Shown in pieces: positions 50,537 to 60,440 of a DNA stretch of 64,000 nt. Under the pieces are notes generated by a model. The model did not search any database. It was not told the DNA's origin and saw only the letters and a program-made list of their open reading frames with translations. The translations under genes and the position numbers were made by a program. Positions within the stretch are counted from its first letter, which is position 1, and each line of letters begins with the position of its first letter. Source of the stretch: Arcanobacterium sp. (GTDB lineage Bacteria > Actinomycetota > Actinomycetes > Actinomycetales > Actinomycetaceae); assembly GCA_022783665.1 (NCBI GenBank), contig JALFZJ010000033.1, positions 29,131 through 93,130 on the forward strand. Reading direction: 5' to 3'.

Positions 50537-52912
50537 ATGAGTTCTCGTACAAGCGCAGGAGACAAGTTCTCAGCATTTCTCATTTCGCGCAAGTCCATAC
50601 CGTTGCGGATACTGCTCCTATTGCTGTGGCTTGCGGCGTTCGCGTTTGGTGGTATGGCGCAAGGCAAAATCGGCACCGTAACGCAAAACGATCAGGCCGT
50701 ATTCTTGCCCACCTCTGCCGAGTCTACGCTGGCGTCCGAAGCGGCGAAGCCATTCCAGGATTCTGCAACTATTCCAGCACTCCTTGTGGCCAAGCGAAGT
50801 CACGACGCTAAATTAAGCGACTCGGATATGGCTGATTTGCGTTCTGCGGTAGAAACCTTGCCAGATGTACGCATTGATCAGGATTTGGCATTTTCTGAGC
50901 TCCTTGTTGGGCCGGTCGTCGTCGTTCCAAATGAAGAGAATAGTGCTGCCCTCATTCCTGCCACGCTCGATGCCAATCGCATTAACGAGCTCGATAGCAA
51001 CGGCAATAAGCTGCTTAATTCCGCAGTTGATGCTATGCGGGCTCACTTCGGTTCGGAGTTGAGCTCGAATCCTGACCTTCAAGTGTATGTGAGTGGCCCA
51101 GTAGGGCTGGCTGCTGATCTTGCAGGCGCATTCGCGGGTATCGATCTCACCTTGCTGTTGGTAGCGCTCGTTGTTGTGTTTATTATTCTGGTTGTGGTGT
51201 ACCGGAGCGTTCTGATGCCTGTGACGGTACTGCTCACTGCTATGGCTGCTTTGTGTGGCGCCGTATTAGTGGTGTACGAGCTGGCCAAGGCTGATGTGGT
51301 ATCACTGAACAGCCAGACCCAGGGCATCTTGGCGATTTTGGTTATTGGTGCCACCACAGACTACTGCCTCCTTCTTATCGCGCGCTACAGGGAAGAGCTC
51401 TCCGTGCATGAAAGCCCTCTTATTGCGATGAGCGGAGCCCTGAAAGGATCCTGGGAGCCCATTCTCGCCTCGGGTATGACGGTGATTGCTGGCCTGCTCG
51501 CCCTGCTCGTATCGGATCTTTCCTCTACAGCATCCCTCGGCCCGATTGCCGCGCTTGGCATCGTGTTCGCTATACTCGCTGCGTTTACCTTGCTTCCAGG
51601 CATCTTGTTGGTGCCGGGCAAACATGCTCGGATCATGTTCTGGCCCGCCAAGATTAAGCATTATGACTCAGAAGAAGACGCTATTACAAAGAGCCATGGC
51701 ATTTGGGATAAGGTAGCTCACGCTGCAGCACGCCACGATCGCCCCGTGTGGATTTCAGTTGCGGTGATTCTCGCCGTCTTTGCCGCTTTTGCCCCCAGCT
51801 TCACTGCTGAAGGCACCTCCGCCACGGAGCAATTCCGTGGAGAATCAGAATCGGCGATCGGCTTTGAGATTCTTGAAGAAGAGTTTGATGCCGGATCCTC
51901 CCAGCCCACTATCGTAGTGACGAAGCGATCCACAATGGATGAGGCCATTGCGGCTATTGAAGGCATAGACGGCGTCACAAGCGTTTCGCCTCAAATTGAT
52001 GGTGAATTGGCCATACCTGCTGCAGTAGGTATGCCTCCCGGAGGCGAAGCAGCCTCAGGGAATATGCCAGAAGACATGGCGGCTGCCATGGGTGGGGGTG
52101 CTCCCTCAGGCGTCCCCACCGGCGAAGGTATGCCCTCGCCTGAGGAAATGGCTGCATCGATGGGCGCAGGGGCACAACAACAGGCTCCCGCTGAGCCAGT
52201 GGTGATCGACGGGCGAGTGCTGCTCAATGTGAGCACGTCTATGCCTGCTGAAGACAAAGCTGCCCAAGGCGTCGTCAGTAATATTCGCGAGGCTATGGAG
52301 AGCGTCGATAGAGCAGCTCTGGTAGGAGGCCCTGCAGCCCAAAGTCTGGATACGAACCTCACTGCTGAGCGTGATTTTCACGTGATCCTGCCGGTCATTC
52401 TGAGCATTATCGCAGTATTGCTCATGTTGCTGCTGCGCTCCATCGTGGCTCCTTTGCTTCTGCTCGTAGCCAATGTGCTTTCCTTTGGCACAGCACTGGG
52501 CATATCGAAGATCCTATTCTTCGATATTCTGGATCATCCAGGAGCAGACTCCTCGGTGCCAATTTATGCGTTCGTATTCCTTGTGGCGCTCGGTATCGAC
52601 TACACGATTTTCTTAATGTCTCGCGTACGCGAAGAATCAATCCGACTCGGCACACGCGAAGGAATAGTGAAAGGCGTAGCCGTTACAGGCGGGGTAATCA
52701 CCTCCGCGGGTATCGTACTTGCTGCCACCTTCGCCGCGTTGGTTGTTGTGCCGCTGTTGTTCATGTTCCAACTCGCCATCATCGTGGCACTCGGTATCTT
52801 GATCGACACCTTCATTGTGCGTTCACTATTGGTGCCTGGGCTCGTACACGATATTGGTAAACCCGTGTGGTGGCCGTGGACGGCGAAGAAAGTGCCTGCA
52901 GATCACAAGTAA
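50537..52912 (+). CDS. MMPL/RND-family membrane transporter
   Basis: A 791-residue MMPL protein with two blocks of about six membrane segments. The conserved ATTDYCLLLIARYREEL and ALGIDYTIFLMSRVREE sequences, each holding an Asp-Tyr in a membrane helix, are typical of YdfJ/MmpL-like transporters moving lipids or drugs. In the second extracellular loop (about residues 493-555) there is a Met/Gly/Pro/Ala-rich insert with repeats of the form MPxxMAxxMG. GAAGG precedes the ATG. Neighbouring metal genes do not prove a link. Confidence 0.88.
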   Translation: MSSRTSAGDKFSAFLISRKSIPLRILLLLLWLAAFAFGGMAQGKIGTVTQNDQAVFLPTSAESTLASEAAKPFQDSATIPALLVAKRSHDAKLSDSDMADLRSAVETLPDVRIDQDLAFSELLVGPVVVVPNEENSAALIPATLDANRINELDSNGNKLLNSAVDAMRAHFGSELSSNPDLQVYVSGPVGLAADLAGAFAGIDLTLLLVALVVVFIILVVVYRSVLMPVTVLLTAMAALCGAVLVVYELAKADVVSLNSQTQGILAILVIGATTDYCLLLIARYREELSVHESPLIAMSGALKGSWEPILASGMTVIAGLLALLVSDLSSTASLGPIAALGIVFAILAAFTLLPGILLVPGKHARIMFWPAKIKHYDSEEDAITKSHGIWDKVAHAAARHDRPVWISVAVILAVFAAFAPSFTAEGTSATEQFRGESESAIGFEILEEEFDAGSSQPTIVVTKRSTMDEAIAAIEGIDGVTSVSPQIDGELAIPAAVGMPPGGEAASGNMPEDMAAAMGGGAPSGVPTGEGMPSPEEMAASMGAGAQQQAPAEPVVIDGRVLLNVSTSMPAEDKAAQGVVSNIREAMESVDRAALVGGPAAQSLDTNLTAERDFHVILPVILSIIAVLLMLLLRSIVAPLLLLVANVLSFGTALGISKILFFDILDHPGADSSVPIYAFVFLVALGIDYTIFLMSRVREESIRLGTREGIVKGVAVTGGVITSAGIVLAATFAALVVVPLLFMFQLAIIVALGILIDTFIVRSLLVPGLVHDIGKPVWWPWTAKKVPADHK

Positions 52913-53135
52913 TAGTGCACGATGATTGCGAGAGACGTCTCGGCGTGGATCGGAGAGCTAACTCGTGTTCTCCTGCATGTGTGCTCAAGCGTGGTCTATG
53001 CTTAGAGTCGGTACGGTTCTTTGAATCGATACATTGAGCGCTTCGAGGATAGCGCGAAGATGCAGCGCTTTGCGGACTTGTGCACCAACAGTGTGTGCAC
53101 AAACACTTATACGCTATGCAGAAAGGCAGTGAGTG

Positions 53136-54065
53136 ATGGCGGAACCTGGCAGTGACGACGCTCGTTATGCTCAAGCGCCGGCCGAGATGCCGCCGTCATT
53201 TCCACCTGAAGGTAACCAACACGGTATTTCGAGCGCGAACACAGGTGCCACCTCGCCCGAGGCCAGCGATAAATCGCTTATGTGGCGCGTTGCTGGAGCA
53301 ATAGGTGAGTTCATCGTGATCATTGCAATTGGGTTGCTGAGCGCGGTAGTTGTGAAGACTTTTTTCCTCCAAGCTTTTACGATTCCATCGGCCTCCATGC
53401 AAGACTCGCTCATACCGGGCGATGAAATCATGGTGAATAAGCTCGCCGATACTACTGATGAGCTTGAGCGAGGGGACGTGGTTGTATTCGAAGATCCAGG
53501 CCAGTGGCTCGCAGGAGTACAAGAGCCGCAGGTTTCACCGGTGCGCGAACACCTGAATGCGGTAGGTAGAGCAGTAGGCCTCTTGCCCCGCACAGATGCC
53601 GGTTTCCTCGTGAAACGGATGATCGGCAAATCTGGCGATCATGTGGTGTGCTGCGATCCGGACGGAAAGATTACCATCAACGGCGAGCCGATCACCGAAA
53701 CCTACCTCGGTGAGGGTATTGAGCCTTCACGTGAAGCATTCGATGTGACGGTGCCCGACGGATATATGTGGGTGATGGGGGATAATCGCTCAAACTCCAA
53801 GGATTCACGATTCCATCAGCAAGCTACTGGATTCGGATTCGTGCCCGAAGACCTCATCCAAGGGCGAGCTTGGCTGCTCATGTATCCTTTGAATAGATTT
53901 GGCACGTTGCGCGATTACTCAGACGTTTTCGCCCATGTGCCCGCACCGCAACCGCAAGCCCAGGGCGCCTCTGCGGCTGGTGCGTCTGGGGCTGACGTTT
54001 CGGCACCGCACGCTGTTGCCGGTGCAGCGCCGTCTACAGCCGAGCTTCGTGTGATGATGAGATAG
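53136..54065 (+). CDS. lepB: Signal peptidase I
   Basis: A 309-residue type I signal peptidase with a polar N-terminus (1-50), one membrane span (about 54-75) and an extracytoplasmic catalytic domain. The catalytic Ser is in TIPSASM, the general-base Lys in FLVKRMIG, and GDNRSNSKDSR is also present. The C-terminal 45 residues are an Ala/Gly/Pro-rich tail. ATG at 53136 (or GTG at 53133) follows AAAGG. It sits before rnhB as in other actinobacteria, where it usually follows rplS. Confidence 0.93.
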   Translation: MAEPGSDDARYAQAPAEMPPSFPPEGNQHGISSANTGATSPEASDKSLMWRVAGAIGEFIVIIAIGLLSAVVVKTFFLQAFTIPSASMQDSLIPGDEIMVNKLADTTDELERGDVVVFEDPGQWLAGVQEPQVSPVREHLNAVGRAVGLLPRTDAGFLVKRMIGKSGDHVVCCDPDGKITINGEPITETYLGEGIEPSREAFDVTVPDGYMWVMGDNRSNSKDSRFHQQATGFGFVPEDLIQGRAWLLMYPLNRFGTLRDYSDVFAHVPAPQPQAQGASAAGASGADVSAPHAVAGAAPSTAELRVMMR

Positions 54066-54074
54066 CTGGAGCGA

Positions 54075-54854
54075 GTGGGGAACACACCTCTGATGGCAAA
54101 ACGGGTGAGTGTGGCGCAGTATAGGCCAACGCGCGAGATAGAAAAGCGCATACTCGATCAACTCATCAGTAGCGGCTCAGCGTCATGCGATACTGGCGAT
54201 CCCCAAAGCATAGACGACGGGCACACGGTGCCGCGTGAAGAGGTGTTTCTCGCCGGTGTAGACGAAGTAGGGCGGGGCGCGCTCGCAGGCCCTGCTTCTG
54301 TGGGAATAGCACTCATCAACGTTCATACCAGCGACGATTTTCCTCGAGGGCTTCAAGATTCAAAACTGATGAGCGCGCGCCGCCGCGAAGAGATAATACA
54401 ACCCGTACAAGCCTGGGTTGCAGCTAGTGCAGTCGGGCATGCTCCTGCATACGAGGTAAATGAGTACGGCATCTTGGGAGCCTTGCGTAACGCCGCGCGG
54501 CGGGCATGCAAAAGCCTCGAGCAGCAAGGATACGTGATATCCGGCCTCATCCTCGACGGTAAACACAACTGGTGGAGTCAGACGTCTGTGATGGAGACAG
54601 GTGAGGAACCCCTACCAGATGTTCCAGTGTTTATGGAGATTAAAGGTGATGCGCGCTGCGCAGTGGTGGCTGCGGCGTCTGTGCTTGCAAAAGTCGAGCG
54701 CGATGCGCTAATGGTTGAGCTCGACGCGGCAGATCCACGCTACCACTGGGCAGCAAACAAAGGGTATTCCTCGGCCGCACATATCGCAGCACTGAACCAA
54801 TACGGCCCATCTCCTCACCACCGCACATCGTGGAAGTTGCCTGGTGTTGCCTGA
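54075..54854 (+). CDS. rnhB: Ribonuclease HII
   Basis: A 259-residue enzyme removing RNA from RNA-DNA hybrids. Catalytic acidic residues lie in AGVDEVGRGALAGP, and LQDSKLMSARRRE and the IKGDARCAVVAAASVLAKV region with the later Asp residues are typical. A 55-residue N-terminal stretch precedes the domain. GTG at 54075 or ATG at 54093 could begin it; neither has an ideal ribosome-binding site. The gene is 9 bp from lepB. Confidence 0.92.
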   Translation: MGNTPLMAKRVSVAQYRPTREIEKRILDQLISSGSASCDTGDPQSIDDGHTVPREEVFLAGVDEVGRGALAGPASVGIALINVHTSDDFPRGLQDSKLMSARRREEIIQPVQAWVAASAVGHAPAYEVNEYGILGALRNAARRACKSLEQQGYVISGLILDGKHNWWSQTSVMETGEEPLPDVPVFMEIKGDARCAVVAAASVLAKVERDALMVELDAADPRYHWAANKGYSSAAHIAALNQYGPSPHHRTSWKLPGVA

Positions 54855-54981
54855 AGTGCGCCGCCAAGTAATAGAAATGTAATAGAAGCTGCCAACCGCG
54901 CTGCTATCACGGTTAGACGTGTACCGGTTTGCGCCGTAGACTGGCACACAGGTAGATGCACAATAGGTGGAAGGCGGCTCG

Positions 54982-55299
54982 GTGGGCGATCTTGAGAATT
55001 TTGAGTCAGAACAAGAACTCGCACTTTACCGCGAATACCGTGATGTAGTAAATCTGTTCCGCTACGTCGTTGAAACAGAGCGCCGATTCTATTTAGCGAA
55101 CGATGTTGATGTGAAGGTTCGTTCATCATCTGCGGGCGATATTTTTTTCGACATCACGCTCACTGATGCCTGGGTGTGGGATATTTACCGTAGCTCGCGC
55201 ATTATTCGCAACGCACATATTTTGACGTTCAAGGACGTCAATGTGGAAGAACTTCAGCATACAGATATTTCTCGAGAACTAGATTTCGACGACGAGTAG
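54982..55299 (+). CDS. DUF2469 family protein
   Basis: A 105-residue protein found next to rnhB and yraN in many actinobacteria. Characteristic sequence ALYREYRDVVNLFRYVVETE and VRSSSAGDIFFDITLTDAWVWD, then FKDVNVEEL. GGAAGG precedes the GTG at 54982; GTG at 54967 would place that site inside the gene. The function is not established. Confidence 0.88.
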   Translation: MGDLENFESEQELALYREYRDVVNLFRYVVETERRFYLANDVDVKVRSSSAGDIFFDITLTDAWVWDIYRSSRIIRNAHILTFKDVNVEELQHTDISRELDFDDE

Positions 55300-55441
55300 T
55301 AACGGGTAGTGACGCTAAGCATCGGCGAGGGGTGCCGCCGCACGTTGTCCACATATATCTGGGCGATCCTATTAATCCACATTTTCTTGCAGTGCCACGA
55401 ATTGCCGCATAAGGCTTGTTTTCATCGAACTGGGAGGTTTG

Positions 55442-55825
55442 ATGAAAACACGAATAGACGACGTTCTATCAGCTACGACGCGAAGTCTAGGTGATTGGGG
55501 AGAGGCGTGTGCGCGGGCACATGTACGTTCGCTTGGTTGGCATATTCTCGACCAGAATTGGGCGTGCCAGGGCGGCGAGATTGATATTGTTGCCTACGAT
55601 CCTGAGCGCTCTGCGATTGTTGGTATTGAGGTAAAGACTAGGCGAGCGCGGCATGACCTTGCAGCGCTTGAATCGGTAAATAAACGCAAAGTGCAGCGAT
55701 TGCGCAAACTCCTTCTCCTGTGGATGGCACAGACGAATCAGCGCTCGGAGTACCTTGCGCTCGATGTTATCGCCTTAAGCGTAGGGGCTGAAGATTACTC
55801 GATCACACATATCAAGGATGTGTGA
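55442..55825 (+). CDS. yraN: YraN/UPF0102 family protein
   Basis: A 127-residue endonuclease-like-fold protein with the conserved GDWGEACARAH, GGEIDIVAYDP, and VGIEVKTRRA sequences, the last two holding putative nuclease-type acidic and Lys residues. GGGAGG precedes the ATG. The gene sits between DUF2469 and comM, the usual order, and the stop lies close to the comM start. The biological role of the family is not settled. Confidence 0.9.
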   Translation: MKTRIDDVLSATTRSLGDWGEACARAHVRSLGWHILDQNWACQGGEIDIVAYDPERSAIVGIEVKTRRARHDLAALESVNKRKVQRLRKLLLLWMAQTNQRSEYLALDVIALSVGAEDYSITHIKDV

Positions 55826-55829
55826 TGAG

Positions 55830-57371
55830 ATGGCAGAATCAGTAGTGGGGATAGCCCACGCGATGACGATGCTCGGGTTAGAAGCGATACCCGTGACGAT
55901 TGAAGCTAGCATCACTCAGGGTTTGCCACATTTTACGATCGTTGGCCTGCCCGATACTGCCGTCAATGAGGCCAAGGAACGCATCAGAGCAGCCTTCCAT
56001 ACCATTGGGTTGCCGTGGCCAAACTCGCGCGTAACGGTCAATTTGTCTCCTGCGCATGTGAGCAAACACGGCACAAGTTTCGATCTAGGCATTGCGGTAG
56101 CAGTACTGAGCGCCCAGCGCTTTCGGGGCATACCCAGGAGCACTCTCGTCATGGGTGAACTTGGGCTCGATGGTACGATACGCGCTGTACGCGGCGTTCT
56201 TCCCGCCGTCATTGCTGCACACACCAGCCGATACTCCGGCGCTGTGATACCGGCGGCAAATCTCAGTGAAGCCCGCCTCGTTACGGGGATGCAACTCTCA
56301 CCGGTGAATCATCTCGGCCAAGTAGCAGCAATGGCCGGGGTTACTGGGCTTGACTTTCCCGATTTTCCACCGCTGGAGAAGGTAATGGAAAAGGTTGAGA
56401 ATAACGTCCCCGATCTCAGCGATGTGCGCGGCCAAGACGACGCTGTATGGGCGATGACGGTCGCTGCAGCTGGTGGGCATCACTTCCAGATGATAGGCCC
56501 TCCTGGCGTGGGCAAATCGATGCTTGCTGAGCGAATCGTTGGAATCTTACCTGATCTCACGCAAGAAGAAGCAATGGACGTGGCAATAGTGCGTTCTGCG
56601 TATGGCGGAGATGTAACGCATCTGCCCCAACGTCCGCCTTTCATAGCTCCGCACCACAGCGCCACGATAGCTTCAATCGTTGGTGGAGGTGCAGGAGTAC
56701 CGCGCCCAGGTGCCGTGACGATGGCAGATCGTGGCGTGCTCTATTTCGACGAATTCCCAGAGTTTGCAACCAACGTAATCCAAGCATTGCGCCAACCGTT
56801 GGAAAACGGAATGGTGGAAATCAGTCGTTCGCGTGCCGCAGTACAGTTTCCCGCCCGATTCCAGTTCATCGCATCGGCAAATCCTTGCCGCTGTGGCCGC
56901 TTATTTGACGGTCCAGGAAAATGCACCTGTACCCCTGCGGTACAACATGCCTATCGCACGCGTCTAGGAGGGCCGGTGCGCGATCGGATCGATATCCGCG
57001 TGATCATGCGCCGCCCGCATAAGGCTCATCTTCGTCACTTTGGCGTGAGCACGAGCGACATCAAAGAGGAGGTTGCGATGGCGCGGGAGCGTCAGGAGGC
57101 TCGGTGCAAACGTGAGGCCTTGAACCTTAGCGTCACGAACGCTCGTCTATCAACTAAATGGTTACATGCTCATGAGCCCAAGAGCACGGCTGCCATCACC
57201 ATGATAGATCGATGGCTTGAATCGGGTGAGCTTTCAATGCGAGGTCTGACTCGTATTATGCGTATCTCGTGGACTCTTACTGATCTCTTCGAACGAAGCG
57301 AACCGGGCAGTGATGAGCTCATGCTGGCGTATGGCCTACTCACAGGAGGTGATGCTGGTGCACATTACTGA
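55830..57371 (+). CDS. comM: ComM-like ATPase (YifB, Mg-chelatase type)
   Basis: A 513-residue AAA+ ATPase. A Lon-like N-terminal domain (1-170, GLEAIPVTIEASITQGLPHF) precedes the AAA+ core with Walker A GPPGVGKS, Walker B YFDEFPEF and an ANPCRCG-C-C-type zinc pattern. In Gram-negative bacteria ComM helps branch migration during natural transformation. ATG at 55830 is used; ATG at 55818 would overlap yraN. The reading frame overlaps dprA by 14 bp, a strong coupling. Confidence 0.92.
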   Translation: MAESVVGIAHAMTMLGLEAIPVTIEASITQGLPHFTIVGLPDTAVNEAKERIRAAFHTIGLPWPNSRVTVNLSPAHVSKHGTSFDLGIAVAVLSAQRFRGIPRSTLVMGELGLDGTIRAVRGVLPAVIAAHTSRYSGAVIPAANLSEARLVTGMQLSPVNHLGQVAAMAGVTGLDFPDFPPLEKVMEKVENNVPDLSDVRGQDDAVWAMTVAAAGGHHFQMIGPPGVGKSMLAERIVGILPDLTQEEAMDVAIVRSAYGGDVTHLPQRPPFIAPHHSATIASIVGGGAGVPRPGAVTMADRGVLYFDEFPEFATNVIQALRQPLENGMVEISRSRAAVQFPARFQFIASANPCRCGRLFDGPGKCTCTPAVQHAYRTRLGGPVRDRIDIRVIMRRPHKAHLRHFGVSTSDIKEEVAMARERQEARCKREALNLSVTNARLSTKWLHAHEPKSTAAITMIDRWLESGELSMRGLTRIMRISWTLTDLFERSEPGSDELMLAYGLLTGGDAGAHY

Positions 57372-58497
57372 TGAGCATCGTAGCGCCATCACGTGGAGCC
57401 GAATCGTTGAGGGAGGTGACGTGGTGGCGAAAGCTCTGGTTACTCACTACGGGTTCACTGAGGCATTGGAGAAGGTGCGCCGAGCGCCCGAGCAATATCC
57501 GCAGGGGTGGCTCAATAGGTTAGCAGGGTTGAGCGCATTCGATGATCGCGTCCTTGAAAAGCTAAGGATTCGCATACTCATCCCGAGTGATGATGCTTGG
57601 CCTGAGCAGCTTGCCGATCTGGGTGAACGCGAGCCGCTCATGCTGTGGGTTCGTGGTGAAGCCAGTGTGTTGCGTCAGCGCAGTTGTGCAATTGTGGGCT
57701 CACGCGCATGCACACAATATGGGAGCCGTATCGCCAGTCAGCTTGCTTTTGATCTAGCGGGTGACTATCCGATCATATCGGGAGGGGCATTCGGTATTGA
57801 TGCGGCAGCCCACCAAGGTGCGATCACTGCTGGAGGCTCCACAGTGATCGTCACTGCGGGCGGCGTAGAGCGCCCCTATCCGCAGGCGCACGCGCAACTG
57901 TATCAGGCGGTGCTTTCCAACGGAGGGGCGGTAATGTCTGAGTCTCCTGTAGGAGCTGTACCTGCACGTTTCAGGTTCCTCTCTCGGAATCGGATTATTG
58001 CCGCGCTGTCACAAGCCACTGTGGTGGTTGAAGCGCCAATACGTTCAGGAGCGCTAAGTACGGCAAGAGCTGCTATGGCGATTGGGCGTGAGGTAGGGGC
58101 AGTGCCGGGTAATGTGACGATGCCAGCGAGCGATGGCTGCCATGAGCTTATCCGTAATGGCGGTCAACTTGTGGCAGGGCCAAAACATGTGCGCGAATTG
58201 CTTGCCCCCATCGGCGAACAGCTTGAACTGGGCGTTGATACGAGCGAAAACTCTACATCAGGCGATTTCCTCAACGTGATAGATGCGAGTTTCGATCCGG
58301 TGCGAGAGAGGGTATTTGACGCGGTTCCTAAGATACAAGGAAGAGATGCTGCGAGTATCGCGCGGGTTGCTGGAGTTTCCCTAATGCAGGTTCGCGTCGA
58401 GCTCGCTCGCCTGGCCGCCGATGAACGTGTAGAAAACAATTCGGGTTTGTGGCGAAAGCGCAAGCTTGGTGCTGCACAGTCTATGGTTCAGCAATGA
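57358..58497 (+). CDS. dprA: DNA-processing protein DprA
   Basis: A 379-residue Rossmann-fold protein that loads RecA on incoming single-stranded DNA. The core has CAIVGSRACTQYG, ISGGAFGIDAAAHQGA, VTAGGVERPYP and SRNRIIAALSQATVVVEAP with SGALSTARAA. A C-terminal winged-helix-like part (about 320-370) follows, with ASIARVAGVSLMQVRVELARL. GTG at 57358 is preferred because AGGAGG lies 8 bases upstream; ATG at 57352 is too close to that site. With comM it is the uptake-processing pair. Confidence 0.92.
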   Translation: MHITDEHRSAITWSRIVEGGDVVAKALVTHYGFTEALEKVRRAPEQYPQGWLNRLAGLSAFDDRVLEKLRIRILIPSDDAWPEQLADLGEREPLMLWVRGEASVLRQRSCAIVGSRACTQYGSRIASQLAFDLAGDYPIISGGAFGIDAAAHQGAITAGGSTVIVTAGGVERPYPQAHAQLYQAVLSNGGAVMSESPVGAVPARFRFLSRNRIIAALSQATVVVEAPIRSGALSTARAAMAIGREVGAVPGNVTMPASDGCHELIRNGGQLVAGPKHVRELLAPIGEQLELGVDTSENSTSGDFLNVIDASFDPVRERVFDAVPKIQGRDAASIARVAGVSLMQVRVELARLAADERVENNSGLWRKRKLGAAQSMVQQ

Positions 58498-58581
58498 TGG
58501 GTCAGCAATACGCGCAAGAGCACTGTGTGCAAGAACTGGATTTAAGCAGCAAGGGTAGGATCGTACACACAGCAGCTCGGA

Positions 58582-59256
58582 TCAATCTAGGTCGATGCCT
58601 GCCTTAGCCGCAGTAATGGCGAGCTCGCCGCGTGTGGCGCAGCCCGTGCGCGCATATATTTCGGAGGTATAAGACTTTACGGTCGATTCCTTAAGACCGG
58701 TCATCCGTGCGATGTTTTTGTTTGCGATAGCTTTCAGCAGAAGCCGGAAAGTGGGCACCAAATGATTGGGTAGTGAATCTACTGCAGCAATGAAGTCAGC
58801 ATACTCTTCGCGTCTCATTTGAGTTCGCGCGAATGCAGCCGTGAGCATCTCCGTGGGGCGTTCAGAAATCACTCGTTGGCCAGAATAAGCCCGCCTGAGA
58901 AGGTTAGCTAGCTGTGGGGCAGGAACATCTTTGGTGAGGAATCCGCGCACGTCCAACGCGAGGGCTTGCCCGAGGGAGTCTTCGAACTCGAAGGCGGTAA
59001 GGATGATAATTGTAACGCTTGTGTTAGTTTTGCTCAGCCGCCTCGCTACCTCGATTCCATTCATGCCTGGCATATCCACATCTAGCAGAACCATGTCAAC
59101 CCGATGTAACGCTAAAGCCTCTATTACCTGTGCCCCGTTTTCAGCCGTCGCAACAACCTCCAAGCCGCTCTCGGCATTCAAAAGGTCGCTCAAGCCGTTG
59201 CGTATGATGGGGTCATCGTCAGCAATCAATATCCTTATAGTGCGGTCTGCAGCCAT
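58582..59256 (-). CDS. NarL/LuxR-type response regulator
   Basis: A 224-residue response regulator. The receiver domain has the acidic triad ADDD (13-15), phosphoacceptor Asp59 in LLDVDMPGMNG, and Lys in GFLTKDV. The C-terminal LuxR-type helix-turn-helix (about 165-215) contains IARMTGLKESTVKSYTSEIYARTG. It lies 55 bp after the histidine kinase gene in the same direction and is its presumed partner. It probably controls its own locus, including the divergent I36/ABC genes. Confidence 0.93.
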   Translation of the reverse strand: MAADRTIRILIADDDPIIRNGLSDLLNAESGLEVVATAENGAQVIEALALHRVDMVLLDVDMPGMNGIEVARRLSKTNTSVTIIILTAFEFEDSLGQALALDVRGFLTKDVPAPQLANLLRRAYSGQRVISERPTEMLTAAFARTQMRREEYADFIAAVDSLPNHLVPTFRLLLKAIANKNIARMTGLKESTVKSYTSEIYARTGCATRGELAITAAKAGIDLD

Positions 59257-59311
59257 TGTTTACCTCTGCGGAGTCGATTTCTATTTCCATATCGTTACAG
59301 AATACGGCTTC

Positions 59312-60433
59312 CTAGTGGGGGATTGTGATATATGTGATCCACCGTTGCCTCAGGTCTACACATTCGATAGTACCCTGTACCTCACGAATCATGTTGTGGA
59401 GATTAGTTAATCCATATCCTGTACTTATTGCCGATCTGTCTGGCCGTGCGGCCACCTCATTACTCAACGAGATAGTGAGCAAGCCAGTGTGAGTATCCGC
59501 GTCAATTACAAGATCAGCATGAGATTCCGATGGTGCATATTTGAATATATTTGACGCACATTCACGCAAGACTAAGGCTGCTATACGACGCTGATCGTCG
59601 TTGAGGGTGTCATCCACTTTGTGTGGATACACAGTATCTAGCGTGATGCGGCGCGTCATCAGCATGCGTTTCACGTCGTCGATTACTTCTTGTAACGCTA
59701 TCGGGCCGGTCATCGCGTCGGAGGAGATGATCATGGTGCGAATCTTGTTTGAGGCTTGTGAAGCAGCGTGGAAAAGCGGCCGCATTTCTTCAGCCAGATC
59801 TGGGTGGCGTGAGGAAATGTCCTGTGCCAATACAAATACATGAGCAAGATCTTTCGCGGTTGAGTCGTGAAGTTTCCGGGCCAATTCCTCGCGGATTCGT
59901 GCAGTGGCCTCTTCGGATCGCTTTCTCGCCTCATCTGCGGTGACGCGTCGCGCGTTATGCCATCTTAGAGCCATACCAGTTCCTAGAATTATTGCAGCAG
60001 CCAGGACGGAACTAAAGATGTGCAGAGCGGGGGAGGCACTTAGCGTTGCCGAAGCAAGGCCATTGAACAAAATCACCGCTAACGCTGGCATAATCCACGA
60101 CCGCATTACCCAATACGTCATCAGGATGCACAGTGCGAAATAAATGGAGGAGTAATCGTGGATGAGATCAAGCACGTTGAGGAGCTCTAACGCGGCAATG
60201 AACACATACTCGAGGAGATGAATTGCACCTGCTGCAACAAACAGGCCAAACAAGAGGAGAGTGAGTGCCACTTCGGACGGATCAATTGTGCGTCGATCCA
60301 GCAGTAAAAACATCGTGTCGAAGACGAAAAGGAATGCGCTCGCTACTAGGTTAAACACGATGCGTTGGCTGTTGGGAGAGTGTTGATAGGGCGAAGATGG
60401 CAATCTAACCAGTGTCCTGAGTCGGTGCCTCAC
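59312..60433 (-). CDS. Sensor histidine kinase (NarX/DesK type)
   Basis: A 373-residue membrane kinase. About five or six hydrophobic segments (22-155) are followed by a coiled region and a HisKA_3 domain with REELARKLHDSTAKDLAHV (His189). The HATPase domain has the N-box RECASNIFKYAPSE and G-box GYGLTNLHNM. No separate sensory domain is visible, so the membrane segments probably sense. The GTG start lies 7 bp after a 70-residue peptide gene, and only CAGGA further upstream could serve as ribosome-binding site, so translation may be coupled. Confidence 0.92.
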   Translation of the reverse strand: MRHRLRTLVRLPSSPYQHSPNSQRIVFNLVASAFLFVFDTMFLLLDRRTIDPSEVALTLLLFGLFVAAGAIHLLEYVFIAALELLNVLDLIHDYSSIYFALCILMTYWVMRSWIMPALAVILFNGLASATLSASPALHIFSSVLAAAIILGTGMALRWHNARRVTADEARKRSEEATARIREELARKLHDSTAKDLAHVFVLAQDISSRHPDLAEEMRPLFHAASQASNKIRTMIISSDAMTGPIALQEVIDDVKRMLMTRRITLDTVYPHKVDDTLNDDQRRIAALVLRECASNIFKYAPSESHADLVIDADTHTGLLTISLSNEVAARPDRSAISTGYGLTNLHNMIREVQGTIECVDLRQRWITYITIPH

Positions 60434-60440
60434 GTTGAAT

